A DNA stretch of 64,000 nt from Paenibacillus foliorum (GTDB taxonomy: Bacteria > Bacillota > Bacilli > Paenibacillales > NBRC-103111). The notes beneath the pieces are model-generated. The model saw only the letters and a list, made by a program, of their open reading frames with translations. It did no database searches and was not told the DNA's origin. Shown piece after piece: positions 1-8,368 of the stretch (position 1 is its first letter; every line of letters starts with the position of its first letter). The translations under genes were made by a program, and so were the position numbers. The stretch spans positions 1-64,000 of the forward strand of contig NZ_WHOD01000004.1 in the NCBI RefSeq assembly GCF_013141765.1. The letters are read 5' to 3'.

Positions 1-30
1 AAACAAAGCTCACTTCGTAGGCATAGACTA

Positions 31-1092
31 TTACTCAGATGGAGCTTGAGACACCCCAGCACTAGTGAAGGTTGCCATTTCCTTCATTATTCTGATCGAT
101 GCTTCGATTAGTGAAAATGCCAGAACGGCTCCGGTGCCCTCGCCAAGCCGCATATCCATCCGTAGCATAGGTGATAAGCCGATTGCCTCCAGCAATCGTG
201 CATGCCCCTGTTCGTGGGACAGGTGCGAAGCGATAATGTAAGAAGCGCTTTGCGGTGCAATACGACTTGCCACTAATGCCGCTGCTGAAGAAATAAAACC
301 ATCGATCACGACAGGTTTGCGATACAACGCCGCCCCAAGGATCACACCGGTTAATCCTGCTATCTCCAAGCCGCCCAGCTTTGCCAATACATCAAAAGGA
401 TTGCTTGCGTCCGGTTTATTAACTTCGATCGCGCGTTCAATAACTTCCTGCTTGTGTCGCAGCATTTCATTGTCGATGCCCGTGCCTCGGCCTACAGCAC
501 CTGCCACATCCGTACCCGTAAGCACAGCAAGCAAGGCAGAGCTTGCCGTCGTATTACCAATACCCATTTCACCAGTGGCGAACATGGTGTAGCCGTCAGC
601 AACCAAGTCCTTCACAAGGTCAATTCCGATGTGAATGGCTTCAAGAGCCTCTTGCTCTGTCATCGCCGGTCCGCGCATCATATTGCGCGTTCCTTTACGT
701 ACCTTGCGAGAATACAGTTGCGGATGCTCCAAATCGGCATTAACGCCGATGTCCACACAAACTACATCTGCACCAGCCTGACGAGCTAGAACATTAACCG
801 CTGCTCCTCCGCTCAGAAAGTTAAGCACCATCTGCGGTGTTACTTCTGCTGGGAATGCGCTTATGCCTTCTTCGCAAACTCCGTGGTCACCCGCCATAAC
901 GATAACTGCCTTCTTACCAAACTCCGCTATCGTCTCTCCTGTAATACCCGCGAGTTGTCTTGCTGTATCCTCCAGCTTACCTAAACTTCCCGGAGGCTTG
1001 GTTAATTGGTCTAAATGTCTTCCAGCCGCTGCTATCGCTTCTTGATCAAGCGGTTTAATTTCCTTCAATAATAAGTCTAATGATTGCTGCAT
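31..1092 (-). CDS. cobT: Nicotinate-nucleotide-dimethylbenzimidazole phosphoribosyltransferase CobT
   Basis: This 353-aa protein matches CobT in length and motifs. CobT transfers ribose phosphate from nicotinate mononucleotide to 5,6-dimethylbenzimidazole, activating the lower ligand of cobalamin in the cytoplasm. The family landmarks GDHGV (near residue 70), GEMGIGNTT (near 175) and the C-terminal RLGEGTGAV stretch carrying the catalytic glutamate are all visible. The ATG start has GAGGGG upstream. It reads in the same direction as the downstream part of a B12 importer but is separated from it by about 520 bp that hold a MITE-like repeat, so co-transcription from the riboswitch promoter is possible but not shown. 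No other corrinoid synthesis genes are in the window, which fits lower-ligand assembly on salvaged corrinoid. Confidence 0.95.
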   Translation of the reverse strand: MQQSLDLLLKEIKPLDQEAIAAAGRHLDQLTKPPGSLGKLEDTARQLAGITGETIAEFGKKAVIVMAGDHGVCEEGISAFPAEVTPQMVLNFLSGGAAVNVLARQAGADVVCVDIGVNADLEHPQLYSRKVRKGTRNMMRGPAMTEQEALEAIHIGIDLVKDLVADGYTMFATGEMGIGNTTASSALLAVLTGTDVAGAVGRGTGIDNEMLRHKQEVIERAIEVNKPDASNPFDVLAKLGGLEIAGLTGVILGAALYRKPVVIDGFISSAAALVASRIAPQSASYIIASHLSHEQGHARLLEAIGLSPMLRMDMRLGEGTGAVLAFSLIEASIRIMKEMATFTSAGVSQAPSE

Positions 1093-1162
1093 AATCGATA
1101 TTCCCCTCTCATGAAAAACGTTATCTATTTATCTTCATCCATTACCTAAGTATGTTAAAAAT

Positions 1163-1515
1163 GGCTTAATACCAAAATCAGCGCTCGACGAAGTCATTCG
1201 ATAGCTCATTGCTTGACAAGACTTCACGAACGGCAATGGCAGCATACAAGACATTATTCGAAGCCATTGCCCACTCCCAAAACCTGCATCTATACAGGCT
1301 TTTTGAAATTTTAACAGCAGTCTTCGTGAATTCCTGCAAATGTGCATCTCTTTTCATTCTTAGATAAAATCGGACCATTTCACATGAAAATTGCTGTACT
1401 TTCGCAGCTTTTTCTTCTCAACAGCGAATTTCAGTGGAAAATAACTGCATGTTTGCAGGATTTTGTGCAGGCTGATAAACGTGAGATGGTCAAACACCAA
1501 TTTTAAGGTTGAGCC
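1163..1515. repeat. MITE-like element, copy A
   Basis: This 353-bp non-coding stretch fills the gap between cobT and the ABC ATPase gene. Its ends are imperfect terminal inverted repeats: the left end begins GGCTTAATACCAAAATCAGC, and the reverse complement of the right end begins GGCTCAACCTTAAAATTGG (18 of 27 positions agree). Its reverse complement aligns by eye over nearly its whole length with the element at 46571-46943, including ATCAGCCTGCACAA and TGCAAACATGCAGTTATT. No transposase is present and I see no clear target-site duplication. A short open frame of about 66 codons (complement of 1178-1378) exists here, but the other copy has a stop codon and frameshifts, so I do not call a gene. 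Confidence 0.75.
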
Positions 1516-1615
1516 CAGAAAATACATCCAATTTTCACACAAAAAATTCACTTATGTTTGTTGCTAAAGAATCAACCGAATACTAACGCAGCCTTCATCT
1601 TTCAGCTTTCATCTT

Positions 1616-2401
1616 TCATCTTCTATCCGCCTGCAGCAAAATTTGAGGCACATCCAGTACTGGATGGCGCATTACAATCGGCTGTGTGCCATATACCTGC
1701 TCCAGCAAAGCAGGTTGGATTACATCGTCAGGCTGACCGATTGCCACAGTTCGACCTTCCTGCAAAATCATCATCCGCCCGCAATATTGCGCAGCCAGAT
1801 TCAAATCATGCAGGACTGAAATAACGGTCAGTCCGGTCTCCTTCTGCCAGCTGCTGATCCAGTCCATCATCTGCATCTGATAGCCGATGTCTAAGAATGT
1901 CGTCGGCTCATCGAGCAGCAGCAGTCGCGGCTCCTGCGCCATCACCTTGCCCAAGGCAACTCGCTGCCTCTCGCCGCCGCTTAATCCATCTACTGCGCGG
2001 TGCTGCAGCTTCCCAAGCTGCAGACGCTCGATGATGGAGTCCACCAAGCTCTCCGCATCGGCCAGCTCAGAGCCGAGCCAATTCTGGAATGGGTATCGAC
2101 CCATTCCAATGATCTCGCGCACGGTGAAGCCGAGCGGCGGCAGCGCATCCTGCGGCAGCACCGCCATCCACTGCGCCAGCTCCTTGCGCGGGTGCTCATG
2201 TGCAGCGCGTCCTTCCAGCTGCACACGGCCTGATGTCGGCGCTTCGATGCCGGACAACAGCTTCAGCAGCGTAGATTTGCCGCTGCCATTAGGACCAAGG
2301 ATGCCGAAGCATTCGCCCGCCTCTATATCAAAGCTTATCTGCTCCAGCACACCCTGCTCCTGGTATTTTTTACACACCTTACTCACCTGCACAAGTGCCA
2401 A
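1616..2401 (-). CDS. ABC transporter ATPase, cobalamin/iron-siderophore type (BtuD/FecE-like)
   Basis: The 261-aa protein is a single ABC ATPase domain with Walker A GPNGSGKST (near residue 37), signature LSGGERQRVALG, Walker B LLLLDEPTTFLD and switch histidine in SVLHDLNLA. It would power the FecCD-type permease encoded just upstream. The start is TTG with GGGGAGG upstream. It is the third gene of a binding protein, permease, ATPase set lying behind a cobalamin riboswitch, so cobalamin or a corrinoid is the inferred substrate; the ATPase alone cannot distinguish B12 from siderophores. The codons for roughly residues 50-170 are visibly richer in G and C than the flanks. Confidence 0.92.
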   Translation of the reverse strand: MALVQVSKVCKKYQEQGVLEQISFDIEAGECFGILGPNGSGKSTLLKLLSGIEAPTSGRVQLEGRAAHEHPRKELAQWMAVLPQDALPPLGFTVREIIGMGRYPFQNWLGSELADAESLVDSIIERLQLGKLQHRAVDGLSGGERQRVALGKVMAQEPRLLLLDEPTTFLDIGYQMQMMDWISSWQKETGLTVISVLHDLNLAAQYCGRMMILQEGRTVAIGQPDDVIQPALLEQVYGTQPIVMRHPVLDVPQILLQADRR

Positions 2402-2447
2402 CGAACAACGCCTCCCCTGTTACAATCCCAAGCAATGCAATTTGCAC

Positions 2448-3479
2448 TTAGGCTGACCGTTTGTTTTTCCTGAGTAAATAAGCGAAAAAAGGTGCTCCCA
2501 TAAAAGCAGTAACAACTCCAAGTGGGATTTCTGTAGGGCTCAAGAGCATCCTAGCCAGCGTGTCAGCCCACAGCACGTAAATCGCCCCACCTAGCAGGGA
2601 GAGAGGCAGCAGCAGCCGATAATCCGGCCCAATTATCAAACGCAGCAAGTGAGGAACTATCAAACCAACAAAAGCCACAACCCCTGAAACCGATACCGCA
2701 GCAGCAGTAACTAGAGTTGCCGCAGATAGTACAATCAGCTTGGTCCGCTCAACACGAACTCCCAGATGGGAAGCCTGCGCCTCACCCAAAGCAAACAGGT
2801 TCATTGCCCTTCCATACGTCAGCAATAAGATGGCTCCAACAGCCAAATATGGAAGCAACACAAGCGAATAAGACCAGCCTCTTAGGGATAAGCTTCCCAT
2901 CATCCAAAATATAATTTCATTAATAACCTGCTTCGACATGGCTACCATTAAAGATACGAAGGAGCCTAGAAAAGCTTGCATCACCACGCCTGCCAAAAGC
3001 ACGGTCTCCATCTTCAGCTTACCGTCCGTACGAGCCAACAACAGCACCGTTAGCAGCGAAACCGCTCCTGTTACAAAAGCGACAATCGGCACGGTCCACG
3101 AGCCAAAAAAAGCAAACTGCAAACCAAACAAAATTAGAAAGGATGCTCCTAAAGCAGCTCCTGAGGAAACTCCTAATGTATATGGATCTGCCAATGGATT
3201 GCGCAGCACACCTTGAAATGCCGCTCCCGCTATACCAAGTGCTGCGCCAACCAAGATTCCCAGCAGCACTCTCGGTAAGCGAACCCGCCATATAATTTGC
3301 TCCGCAGCAGGCTGCCAATCGACTGGAATCTTTGCACCTACCCATGGCAAATGATGGGCTAAGATGCCCCATACCTGTATGAGCGGCAGTCGGACCGTTC
3401 CAATCGACAAGCTGACTGTAACGGAAAGAAAAAGGAGCAGCATCCCTACTCCTCCCCATAGCATCAGCTTACGCTTCAT
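2448..3479 (-). CDS. ABC transporter permease, FecCD/BtuC family
   Basis: This is a 343-aa polytopic membrane protein of the BtuC/FecCD family, with about ten hydrophobic segments. The family stretch LPRVLLGILVGAALGIAGAAFQGVLRN, quoted here only by its core GAALGIAGAAFQG, lies near residues 75-95, and the coupling-helix region VGLIVPHLLRL lies near 270. It forms the transmembrane channel with the ATPase encoded 46 bp downstream. The ATG follows immediately after the stop codon of the binding-protein gene, and its ribosome binding site GGAG lies inside that gene, which suggests translational coupling. Corrinoid import is inferred from the riboswitch upstream. Confidence 0.93.
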   Translation of the reverse strand: MKRKLMLWGGVGMLLLFLSVTVSLSIGTVRLPLIQVWGILAHHLPWVGAKIPVDWQPAAEQIIWRVRLPRVLLGILVGAALGIAGAAFQGVLRNPLADPYTLGVSSGAALGASFLILFGLQFAFFGSWTVPIVAFVTGAVSLLTVLLLARTDGKLKMETVLLAGVVMQAFLGSFVSLMVAMSKQVINEIIFWMMGSLSLRGWSYSLVLLPYLAVGAILLLTYGRAMNLFALGEAQASHLGVRVERTKLIVLSAATLVTAAAVSVSGVVAFVGLIVPHLLRLIIGPDYRLLLPLSLLGGAIYVLWADTLARMLLSPTEIPLGVVTAFMGAPFFAYLLRKNKRSA

Positions 3480-4535
3480 CTATTTCACCAGCTCCGGATA
3501 TAATCCTTTAGCGATATCGACTAAACTATCAGCCATACGAGGACCGGGACGACTCATAAGATTTTTATCCAAACCTACAAACCGATTGGTCTTCACAGCC
3601 TCAATCCCCCCCCAACCGCTTCTTTCCTTGATCGCCTGATCCAGCATCTTGTTTGATTTATCATCAATTAAATTGTTTGGGTACAAAATAACCTGAGGAT
3701 TATCGGCAATCACTTTTTCTTCATTAATCGCCATGTATCCTTGAGTATCCGAAGCTACATTAATACCTCCGGCCAACGTAATCAGCTCATCAATAAATTC
3801 ACCTTTTCCAACAGTCCAACCCGGTGAAAACTCTATAAACACCCTTTTTTTCTGCTCAGGCTTCAAATCCTTCAAGGCATCAGTAACCTTTAAACGACTT
3901 TCCTTCATGGATGCAACAAGCGCCTCCGCTTGCCCCTGCTTATCAAATAACTGACCGAACATCAGCAGATTGTTCATCACATCATCCATTGTCTTCGGCT
4001 CAACCTTAAACACATTAACCTTCAACCCTCGCAGCTGTTCAACTGCTGGGACCTTAAGAGAAACTCCAGAAAGCACAATATCTGCATTCGCTGCGATCAA
4101 CGACTCCTCGTTAGGCTTCACAATACTGCCCATCTTTGGCTTGGAGGTTGCTTCAGCAGGGTAGTCACAGAAATCTGAAACTCCAACTACCCGATCTCCT
4201 AATCCCAGAGCAAACAGAGCTTCAGTCTCACTTGGGGATACAGAAACAATCCGGACTGGCGCCTTATCAAAACTAAATTCCTTACCTGTCGCATCTTTAA
4301 CTTTATATGGATAAACAGTTGACTTACTCCCAATAGCGGGTGAAGTCGGCGTTGTCTGTCCTTGTCCAACTTGTCCTTGCCCTACTTGCCCCGTTTGCCC
4401 CTCCTTATTGATGTCACCTGCATTGGGCGAAACTGATGTTCCAGGCGTTGTATTGCCTCCACAACCTGCAGCGCTCCCTAATAAAGCAAGCCCTAGTAAT
4501 CCGATCATCCATTTATTTCTTTTGAATTTACTCAT
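3480..4535 (-). CDS. Corrinoid-type ABC substrate-binding lipoprotein (BtuF-like)
   Basis: The 351-aa precursor has a lipoprotein signal peptide with lipobox LGSAAGC, so it should be anchored to the outer face of the membrane. A low-complexity Gly/Gln/Val linker follows at about residues 45-62. The mature part is a periplasmic-binding-protein fold of the TroA/BtuF type, with RIVSVSPSETEALFALG and DRVVGVSDFCDYP near residues 95-125. It would capture the ligand for the adjacent permease and ATPase. The cobalamin riboswitch directly upstream makes B12 or a related corrinoid the best-supported ligand. The start ATG has GGAAGGG upstream. Confidence 0.9.
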   Translation of the reverse strand: MSKFKRNKWMIGLLGLALLGSAAGCGGNTTPGTSVSPNAGDINKEGQTGQVGQGQVGQGQTTPTSPAIGSKSTVYPYKVKDATGKEFSFDKAPVRIVSVSPSETEALFALGLGDRVVGVSDFCDYPAEATSKPKMGSIVKPNEESLIAANADIVLSGVSLKVPAVEQLRGLKVNVFKVEPKTMDDVMNNLLMFGQLFDKQGQAEALVASMKESRLKVTDALKDLKPEQKKRVFIEFSPGWTVGKGEFIDELITLAGGINVASDTQGYMAINEEKVIADNPQVILYPNNLIDDKSNKMLDQAIKERSGWGGIEAVKTNRFVGLDKNLMSRPGPRMADSLVDIAKGLYPELVK

Positions 4536-4626
4536 GTCTTCACCCTTCCTTAATACCCAACCCTTTGCCTTCTATGCTTAGAGCTGACCTACCCTCTTTA
4601 TACGAAAAAACCCTTCAGTTCCTTAA

Positions 4627-4722
4627 CAAAAAAGGAGCCAAAGGGCGCAGCGCTTATCCAAACAACAAGAAAGGCTCAGGTTGAGCCCCTTATCGTTTGT
4701 GCGTGACGCTCCTTTTTCCTCG
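4627..4722 (-). terminator. Riboswitch expression platform with intrinsic terminator
   Basis: Read on the minus strand, AAAAAGGAGC at the upstream side can pair with GCTCCTTTTTT at the downstream side, enclosing a perfect inner hairpin GGCTCA-ACC-TGAGCC. A T-run follows. This is the position expected for transcription attenuation between the cobalamin aptamer and the binding-protein start codon at 4535. The alternative antiterminated fold was not worked out. Confidence 0.65.
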
Positions 4723-4737
4723 AAAGAGACAGTCTCT

Positions 4738-4912
4738 ATCCGAACAGGCAGGTCTCCTGACTCATGAGGGTGTGCAGCTTCCTCGCCTTCCCATTCCCTA
4801 TTCAGGACAGTGGCTTTCTTGAGGAACTCCTCATTTACAGTGGCGGGACCGTGCCGGATTCGCACCGGCTTCCCTTTTAACCCTATGGGCATCTGCTCAT
4901 GGGCACCTGTTC
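4738..4912 (-). promoter_or_regulatory. Cobalamin riboswitch aptamer
   Basis: On the minus strand the conserved cobalamin-aptamer blocks appear in order: AGGTGCCCATGAGCAG, GGGTTAAAAGGGAAGCCGG, GTGCGAATCCGGCACGGTCC, the B12-box core CCGCCACTGT, and near the 3' end GAGTCAGGAGACCTGCC. It lies between the upstream lipoprotein gene (stop at 4955) and the ABC importer genes it should control, and a terminator hairpin follows. An open frame of 89 codons across this region is an artefact of the RNA element. Confidence 0.95.
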
Positions 4913-4954
4913 TAGGCTTTTAAATTAGTTAGCGGCAGTTCTCAGCCTGCAACC

Positions 4955-5500
4955 TTACTTCTGAGCAATTACTTTTAGAACCTGCATGACTTTATCTTGA
5001 TTTTTAGCGTTTGCCGGTACAAAAGCAACCAAATCCTTACCGTTCACTTTGAGATCCATAAACCACTTTGTATGTTCCAAAGGAATGCCGTATAAGTGCT
5101 TTTCTTTCTTACCTTCCTTGCCGTCCTTACCATCTACAGGAAGCTCAAGCACACCATCCGGGAAATCCTCCGCTTTAGCAATGCCATCAAGACTCACATA
5201 GCCGCCTTGCTGACCAATCGCTTTATACTGCTCCATCGGTACGATAAGAATTCCGTTATCCCCGGCAGCAATCTCAACAATCAGCTTCTCCATCGAAAAA
5301 ATAGGCGTTGTCAATACAGTTACCGTTGGCGCTTCACCCACTTTAGTTCGCAAGTCCGCTTGCAGCTTGTCTGCTATTTCGTTGGGAACCCCATTCTGCG
5401 CCATCATAAAAATTGGCACATCCGCTTTAGGTCCTCCGCCACAGCCAACCAATGCAAATAATGATAACAACAACGTAATTAACATGAAATTCCTTTTCAT
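4955..5500 (-). CDS. Small lipoprotein of unknown function
   Basis: The 181-aa product has a lipoprotein signal peptide with lipobox LVGCG, then a soluble domain of about 160 residues. I do not recognise the family. The stretch IVEIAAGDNGILIVPMEQYKAI suggests a compact alpha/beta fold, shown here by its core AAGDNGILIVPMEQ; a Lys/Glu/Gly-rich segment lies near residue 130. The start ATG has GCAGGAGGAG upstream. It ends 43 bp before the cobalamin aptamer in the same direction. It might be co-transcribed with the importer or simply precede it; no function in B12 uptake is shown. Confidence 0.8.
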   Translation of the reverse strand: MKRNFMLITLLLSLFALVGCGGGPKADVPIFMMAQNGVPNEIADKLQADLRTKVGEAPTVTVLTTPIFSMEKLIVEIAAGDNGILIVPMEQYKAIGQQGGYVSLDGIAKAEDFPDGVLELPVDGKDGKEGKKEKHLYGIPLEHTKWFMDLKVNGKDLVAFVPANAKNQDKVMQVLKVIAQK

Positions 5501-5661
5501 CTGTTCTCCTCCTGCAAGTATTTCCTTAGGGAATACTGCGTTTCAAGCATAAGCAATGATTGTCCAATCCGTTGTCCGATCCTGTAAATCCCAACTCACA
5601 TCTTACCATAAAAAAGTAGTTTCTACAAAAATTGCGCACTCCCTACAGCCTTTCAACAAAG

Positions 5662-5695
5662 CAAAAAAGAACCGAGGTTATCGGTTCTTTTTATT
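5662..5695 (-). terminator. Terminator of the Spo0E-like gene
   Basis: The hairpin AAAGAACCGA-ggtta-TCGGTTCTTT is flanked by an A-run on one side and a T-run on the other, so it can work in both directions. It overlaps the last codons of the gene on the minus strand. Confidence 0.8.
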
Positions 5696-5944
5696 ACGAG
5701 CCATGTATTCATTTATTTTGGTATCAAGCATCATGCTGATTTCCACAACCTTCGGTGAGGTTAAACTCTTCTCATGATAGACCAGTTGTTCCAAATCACG
5801 ACGCAAATGATAAATTTCTTCTTCCAAAGATAAGACGGTAGATGATTGCTTCTTTGTTCCAAAAAACCACTTGGCCTGCTGATCCTTTTCACGAATCCAA
5901 CCAACATTTAAAGTATGCCGAAGCTGATATTCCGGAAAAGCCAT
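5678..5944 (-). CDS. Spo0E-family aspartyl-phosphate phosphatase-like protein
   Basis: The C-terminal half of this 88-aa protein fits the Spo0E family: a helix EIYHLRRDLEQLV (near residues 43-55), a loop, then SPKVVEISMMLD, which carries the family S-x-x-L-D motif. Members dephosphorylate Spo0A and so delay sporulation. The roughly 40-residue N-terminal extension is longer than in the typical 50-60 aa members and contains a Trp-rich, basic patch. The start ATG has AAGGAGGG upstream. It is an isolated gene with its own terminator. Confidence 0.8.
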   Translation of the reverse strand: MAFPEYQLRHTLNVGWIREKDQQAKWFFGTKKQSSTVLSLEEEIYHLRRDLEQLVYHEKSLTSPKVVEISMMLDTKINEYMARNKKNR

Positions 5945-6082
5945 TGTTCATCCCTCCTTGATGCCATATCTTTAGACATAAAATTTCATAAATTAATCAA
6001 ATCTATGAAACTTCTTTATTATATAAAGATACCAGTTTTTCACGAGGTTGGAAATGGCTATTTTTGTCGTTTGATGCCGAAA

Positions 6083-7285
6083 TTACAACTTTCTCAAGAA
6101 ATTCCCAATCCTGTCTATCGCTTCGATTAATTGGTTAACAGAAGAGGCATAAGAACACCGGAGAAATCCTTCTCCACCAAGGCCAAACACTCCACCAGGC
6201 ACAGCCGCTACCTTACCTTCATGCAGCAAGCGTTGGGCAAATTCTTCCGAACTTAGGCCTGTAGAGATAATCGAAGGGAAGGCATAGAATGCTCCTTGAG
6301 GCTCATGACATTGTAGTCCAATTTCCCTAAAGCCATGTACTATCAAACGGCGGCGTTGATTGTAAGACTCCATCATACGATCCTTCTCTTCCATGCCGTT
6401 TCTCAACGCCTCAAGAGCAGCAACCTGACCCATAGCTGGAGCGCACATTACCGAATATTGATGTATTTTAAGCATTGCCGAGATCAGATCCCTGTGTCCG
6501 CAAGCATAGCCCATACGCCATCCAGTCATCGCAAATGCCTTGGAAAAACCACTGACCAAGATTGTTCTATCCCGCATACCTGGCATAGCGGCAAAGCTTA
6601 CATGCTTCTGTTCATAAGTAAGCTCAGCATATATTTCATCGGAAATGACGATAAGGTCATGCTCTTCAACAATTTTGGCAATAGGCAACCAATCCTCATA
6701 GCTCATGATACCGCCTGTCGGATTGCTTGGATAACATAAGATCAGTACCTTGGACTTCGGAGTTATACTTGCTTTTAACGCTTCAGGTGTTAGTTTAAAC
6801 TCATCCTTAGCGAAAGTTTCAATTCCGACAGGAATACCTCCGCCAATCCTGGTGATAGGGGAGTAAGAAACATAACACGGCTCCGGAATGAGAATTTCAT
6901 CTCCTGGAACGATTAGCGCTCTCAATGCCAGATCAATCGCTTCACTGCCACCTACTGTAACAAGCACTTCATCAGAAGGCTCATAAGGGACCTGGAACGA
7001 ATCGTACAAATATTCGGCAATAGCCTCTCGAAGCTCGTAAAGCCCTGCATTGGAAGTATATTTGGTATTACCCCGCTCCAGTGAATACACGCATGCTTCG
7101 CGTACATGCCACGGTGTGCTGAAATCTGGTTCCCCTACACCTAGAGAAATGATATCTTCCTTACTAGCACTAACCAGATCAAAAAACTTACGAATACCTG
7201 AAGGCGGGATTTCTCTCACTAATGGAGCCAAATAACCGCTCATAGCCTTATTGGTTGATCCTTGTATATGGTTTTGCTTTATCAT
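6083..7285 (-). CDS. alaT: Class I/II PLP-dependent aminotransferase (AlaT/YugH-like)
   Basis: The 400-aa protein is a fold-type I aminotransferase: EPDFSTPWHVREA near residue 55, YPSNPTGG near 185, and the PLP lysine in SGFSKAFAMTGWRMGY near 250. It would move amino groups between alpha-amino and alpha-keto acids in the cytoplasm. It lies 13 bp downstream of an Lrp/AsnC regulator, the arrangement of alaR-alaT (yugG-yugH) in Bacillus subtilis, where the enzyme acts in alanine metabolism. The substrate assignment rests on that context; aspartate or aromatic aminotransferase activity is possible. Confidence 0.85.
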   Translation of the reverse strand: MIKQNHIQGSTNKAMSGYLAPLVREIPPSGIRKFFDLVSASKEDIISLGVGEPDFSTPWHVREACVYSLERGNTKYTSNAGLYELREAIAEYLYDSFQVPYEPSDEVLVTVGGSEAIDLALRALIVPGDEILIPEPCYVSYSPITRIGGGIPVGIETFAKDEFKLTPEALKASITPKSKVLILCYPSNPTGGIMSYEDWLPIAKIVEEHDLIVISDEIYAELTYEQKHVSFAAMPGMRDRTILVSGFSKAFAMTGWRMGYACGHRDLISAMLKIHQYSVMCAPAMGQVAALEALRNGMEEKDRMMESYNQRRRLIVHGFREIGLQCHEPQGAFYAFPSIISTGLSSEEFAQRLLHEGKVAAVPGGVFGLGGEGFLRCSYASSVNQLIEAIDRIGNFLRKL

Positions 7286-7298
7286 AGCTCATCGTCCT

Positions 7299-7790
7299 TC
7301 ACGGGGAGATTAGCAGACGGGGATCCTCTTCTTTGTCCTCAAAGATTATGCCGTCCTGCTTATATTTTTTTAACACGAAATGGGTTTTAGTTGATAAAAC
7401 GCGTTCAATAGGAGAAAGCTTGTTGGATACAAAGGAGGCGACCTCCTTCAATGTTTTGCCTTCAATCTCAACGAGCAGATCATAGGCGCCCGACATCAAA
7501 AATACGGACTTCACTTCCGGATATAAGTAAATCCGTTCCGCAATCGCATCAAACCCGCGGCCGCGTTCCGGCGTAATTTGCACTTCAATAAGCGCTGTAA
7601 CCTTCTCATCGTCGACTTTCGCCCAATTGACAACTGTCGCGTATTTGACGATTACGTGCGCCGCCTCTAGATCTTGGATCGCTCCCGCCACTTCGGCCTC
7701 CGAGGCTCCCAGCAAAGTTGCGATCAATCCAGGCGTTCTTCTCGCGTCTTCCTTTAATAATTCGATAATGCGCATTTTAAATTGTTCCAT
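7299..7790 (-). CDS. alaR: Lrp/AsnC-family transcriptional regulator (AlaR-like)
   Basis: The 163-aa protein has an N-terminal winged helix (MRIIELLKEDARRTPGLIA; residues 6-60) and a C-terminal RAM-type ligand-binding domain (about 70-145) with YPEVKSVFLMSGAYDLLVEI, shown by the core SVFLMSGAYDLLVE. Such proteins are amino-acid-responsive regulators that bind as dimers or octamers. It is the first gene of the pair with the aminotransferase. A perfect 8-bp inverted repeat lies 34 bp before its ATG. The start has TAGGAGGA upstream. Confidence 0.88.
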   Translation of the reverse strand: MEQFKMRIIELLKEDARRTPGLIATLLGASEAEVAGAIQDLEAAHVIVKYATVVNWAKVDDEKVTALIEVQITPERGRGFDAIAERIYLYPEVKSVFLMSGAYDLLVEIEGKTLKEVASFVSNKLSPIERVLSTKTHFVLKKYKQDGIIFEDKEEDPRLLISP

Positions 7791-7823
7791 TGGTTGATAG
7801 TCCTCCTATTTACAGCAGCATTA

Positions 7824-7843
7824 AATCTTTGGAATCAAAGATT
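7824..7843. promoter_or_regulatory. Candidate AlaR operator
   Basis: A perfect inverted repeat, AATCTTTG-gaat-CAAAGATT, lies upstream of the regulator gene, where an autoregulatory operator would be expected. The link to AlaR is inferred from position only. Confidence 0.4.
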
Positions 7844-7934
7844 ATTACTACATATTACACCCAATGAGTCGCTTATTGCAAAATAAAATTGGTAAAGCTC
7901 GGCACAAGCCATTTAATCGGCTCCGGCGTCCTCA

Positions 7935-8000
7935 TGGACAACCTCATTTGTCAAGGTGGAGCGAAGCAAAGCATACAAACTTACACTTGCTAATCAACCC
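7935..8000. repeat. Dispersed short repeat, copy 1 of 3
   Basis: The core TTTGTCAAGGTGGAGCGAAG, followed by CAAAGCATA, recurs with variation at 24931-24998 and 33452-33505. In each case it lies next to a transcription terminator at the 3' end of a minus-strand gene. Confidence 0.6.
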
Positions 8001-8002
8001 AA

Positions 8003-8037
8003 AAAAGCCCTCTGGCTCCCATTTGCCCTGGGCTTTA
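8003..8037 (-). terminator. Terminator of the GNAT-like gene
   Basis: AAAGCCC and GGGCTTT form the stem, with AAAAAA on the left and TTTATT on the right; on the minus strand the T-run follows the hairpin. Confidence 0.75.
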
Positions 8038-8083
8038 TTGAATGCTTTCATGCAGCAATCAAATGGATTTTATTCAGCATGAG

Positions 8084-8368
8084 TCAACCTATGCGGTTAA
8101 CAAATAGCAGCTTGCGCATATACGTATCCACATCACGACCGCGGTAGTTCTGCAGCATGGTAATATGGCAGACTTGATTAGCCTCGCTCTCCTCTGCAAC
8201 CCTGCCAATACCAACTAACCGCCCTTGGTCATAGGCCGCAAGTACATAACGGCTATTGCAAAACTGTTCATACTGCTGTCCTGCATCCAACGAGTTATCT
8301 TCCATAGAGGAAAGCAATTCACGGTACTCATTTAAGCCGGGAAGCTCGTTATTCAATGCTATTTTCAT
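8084..8368 (-). CDS. Short GNAT-like acetyltransferase
   Basis: The 94-aa product contains a stretch typical of GNAT enzymes: SRYVLAAYDQGRLVGIGRV (strands 2-3), HITMLQNYRGRDVDTYM (the pyrophosphate-loop region), and little after that. Full GNAT domains are usually 130-150 aa, so this is either a minimal or a C-terminally shortened member. The chosen ATG has AGGTGGAG upstream; an in-frame extension of 24 codons upstream lacks a ribosome binding site. The substrate cannot be predicted. Confidence 0.65.
   Translation of the reverse strand: MKIALNNELPGLNEYRELLSSMEDNSLDAGQQYEQFCNSRYVLAAYDQGRLVGIGRVAEESEANQVCHITMLQNYRGRDVDTYMRKLLFVNRIG

Noticed and set aside
4623..4892. 89-codon open frame on the minus strand
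   Set aside because: It lies across the cobalamin riboswitch and its terminator; the nucleotide conservation is that of the RNA.
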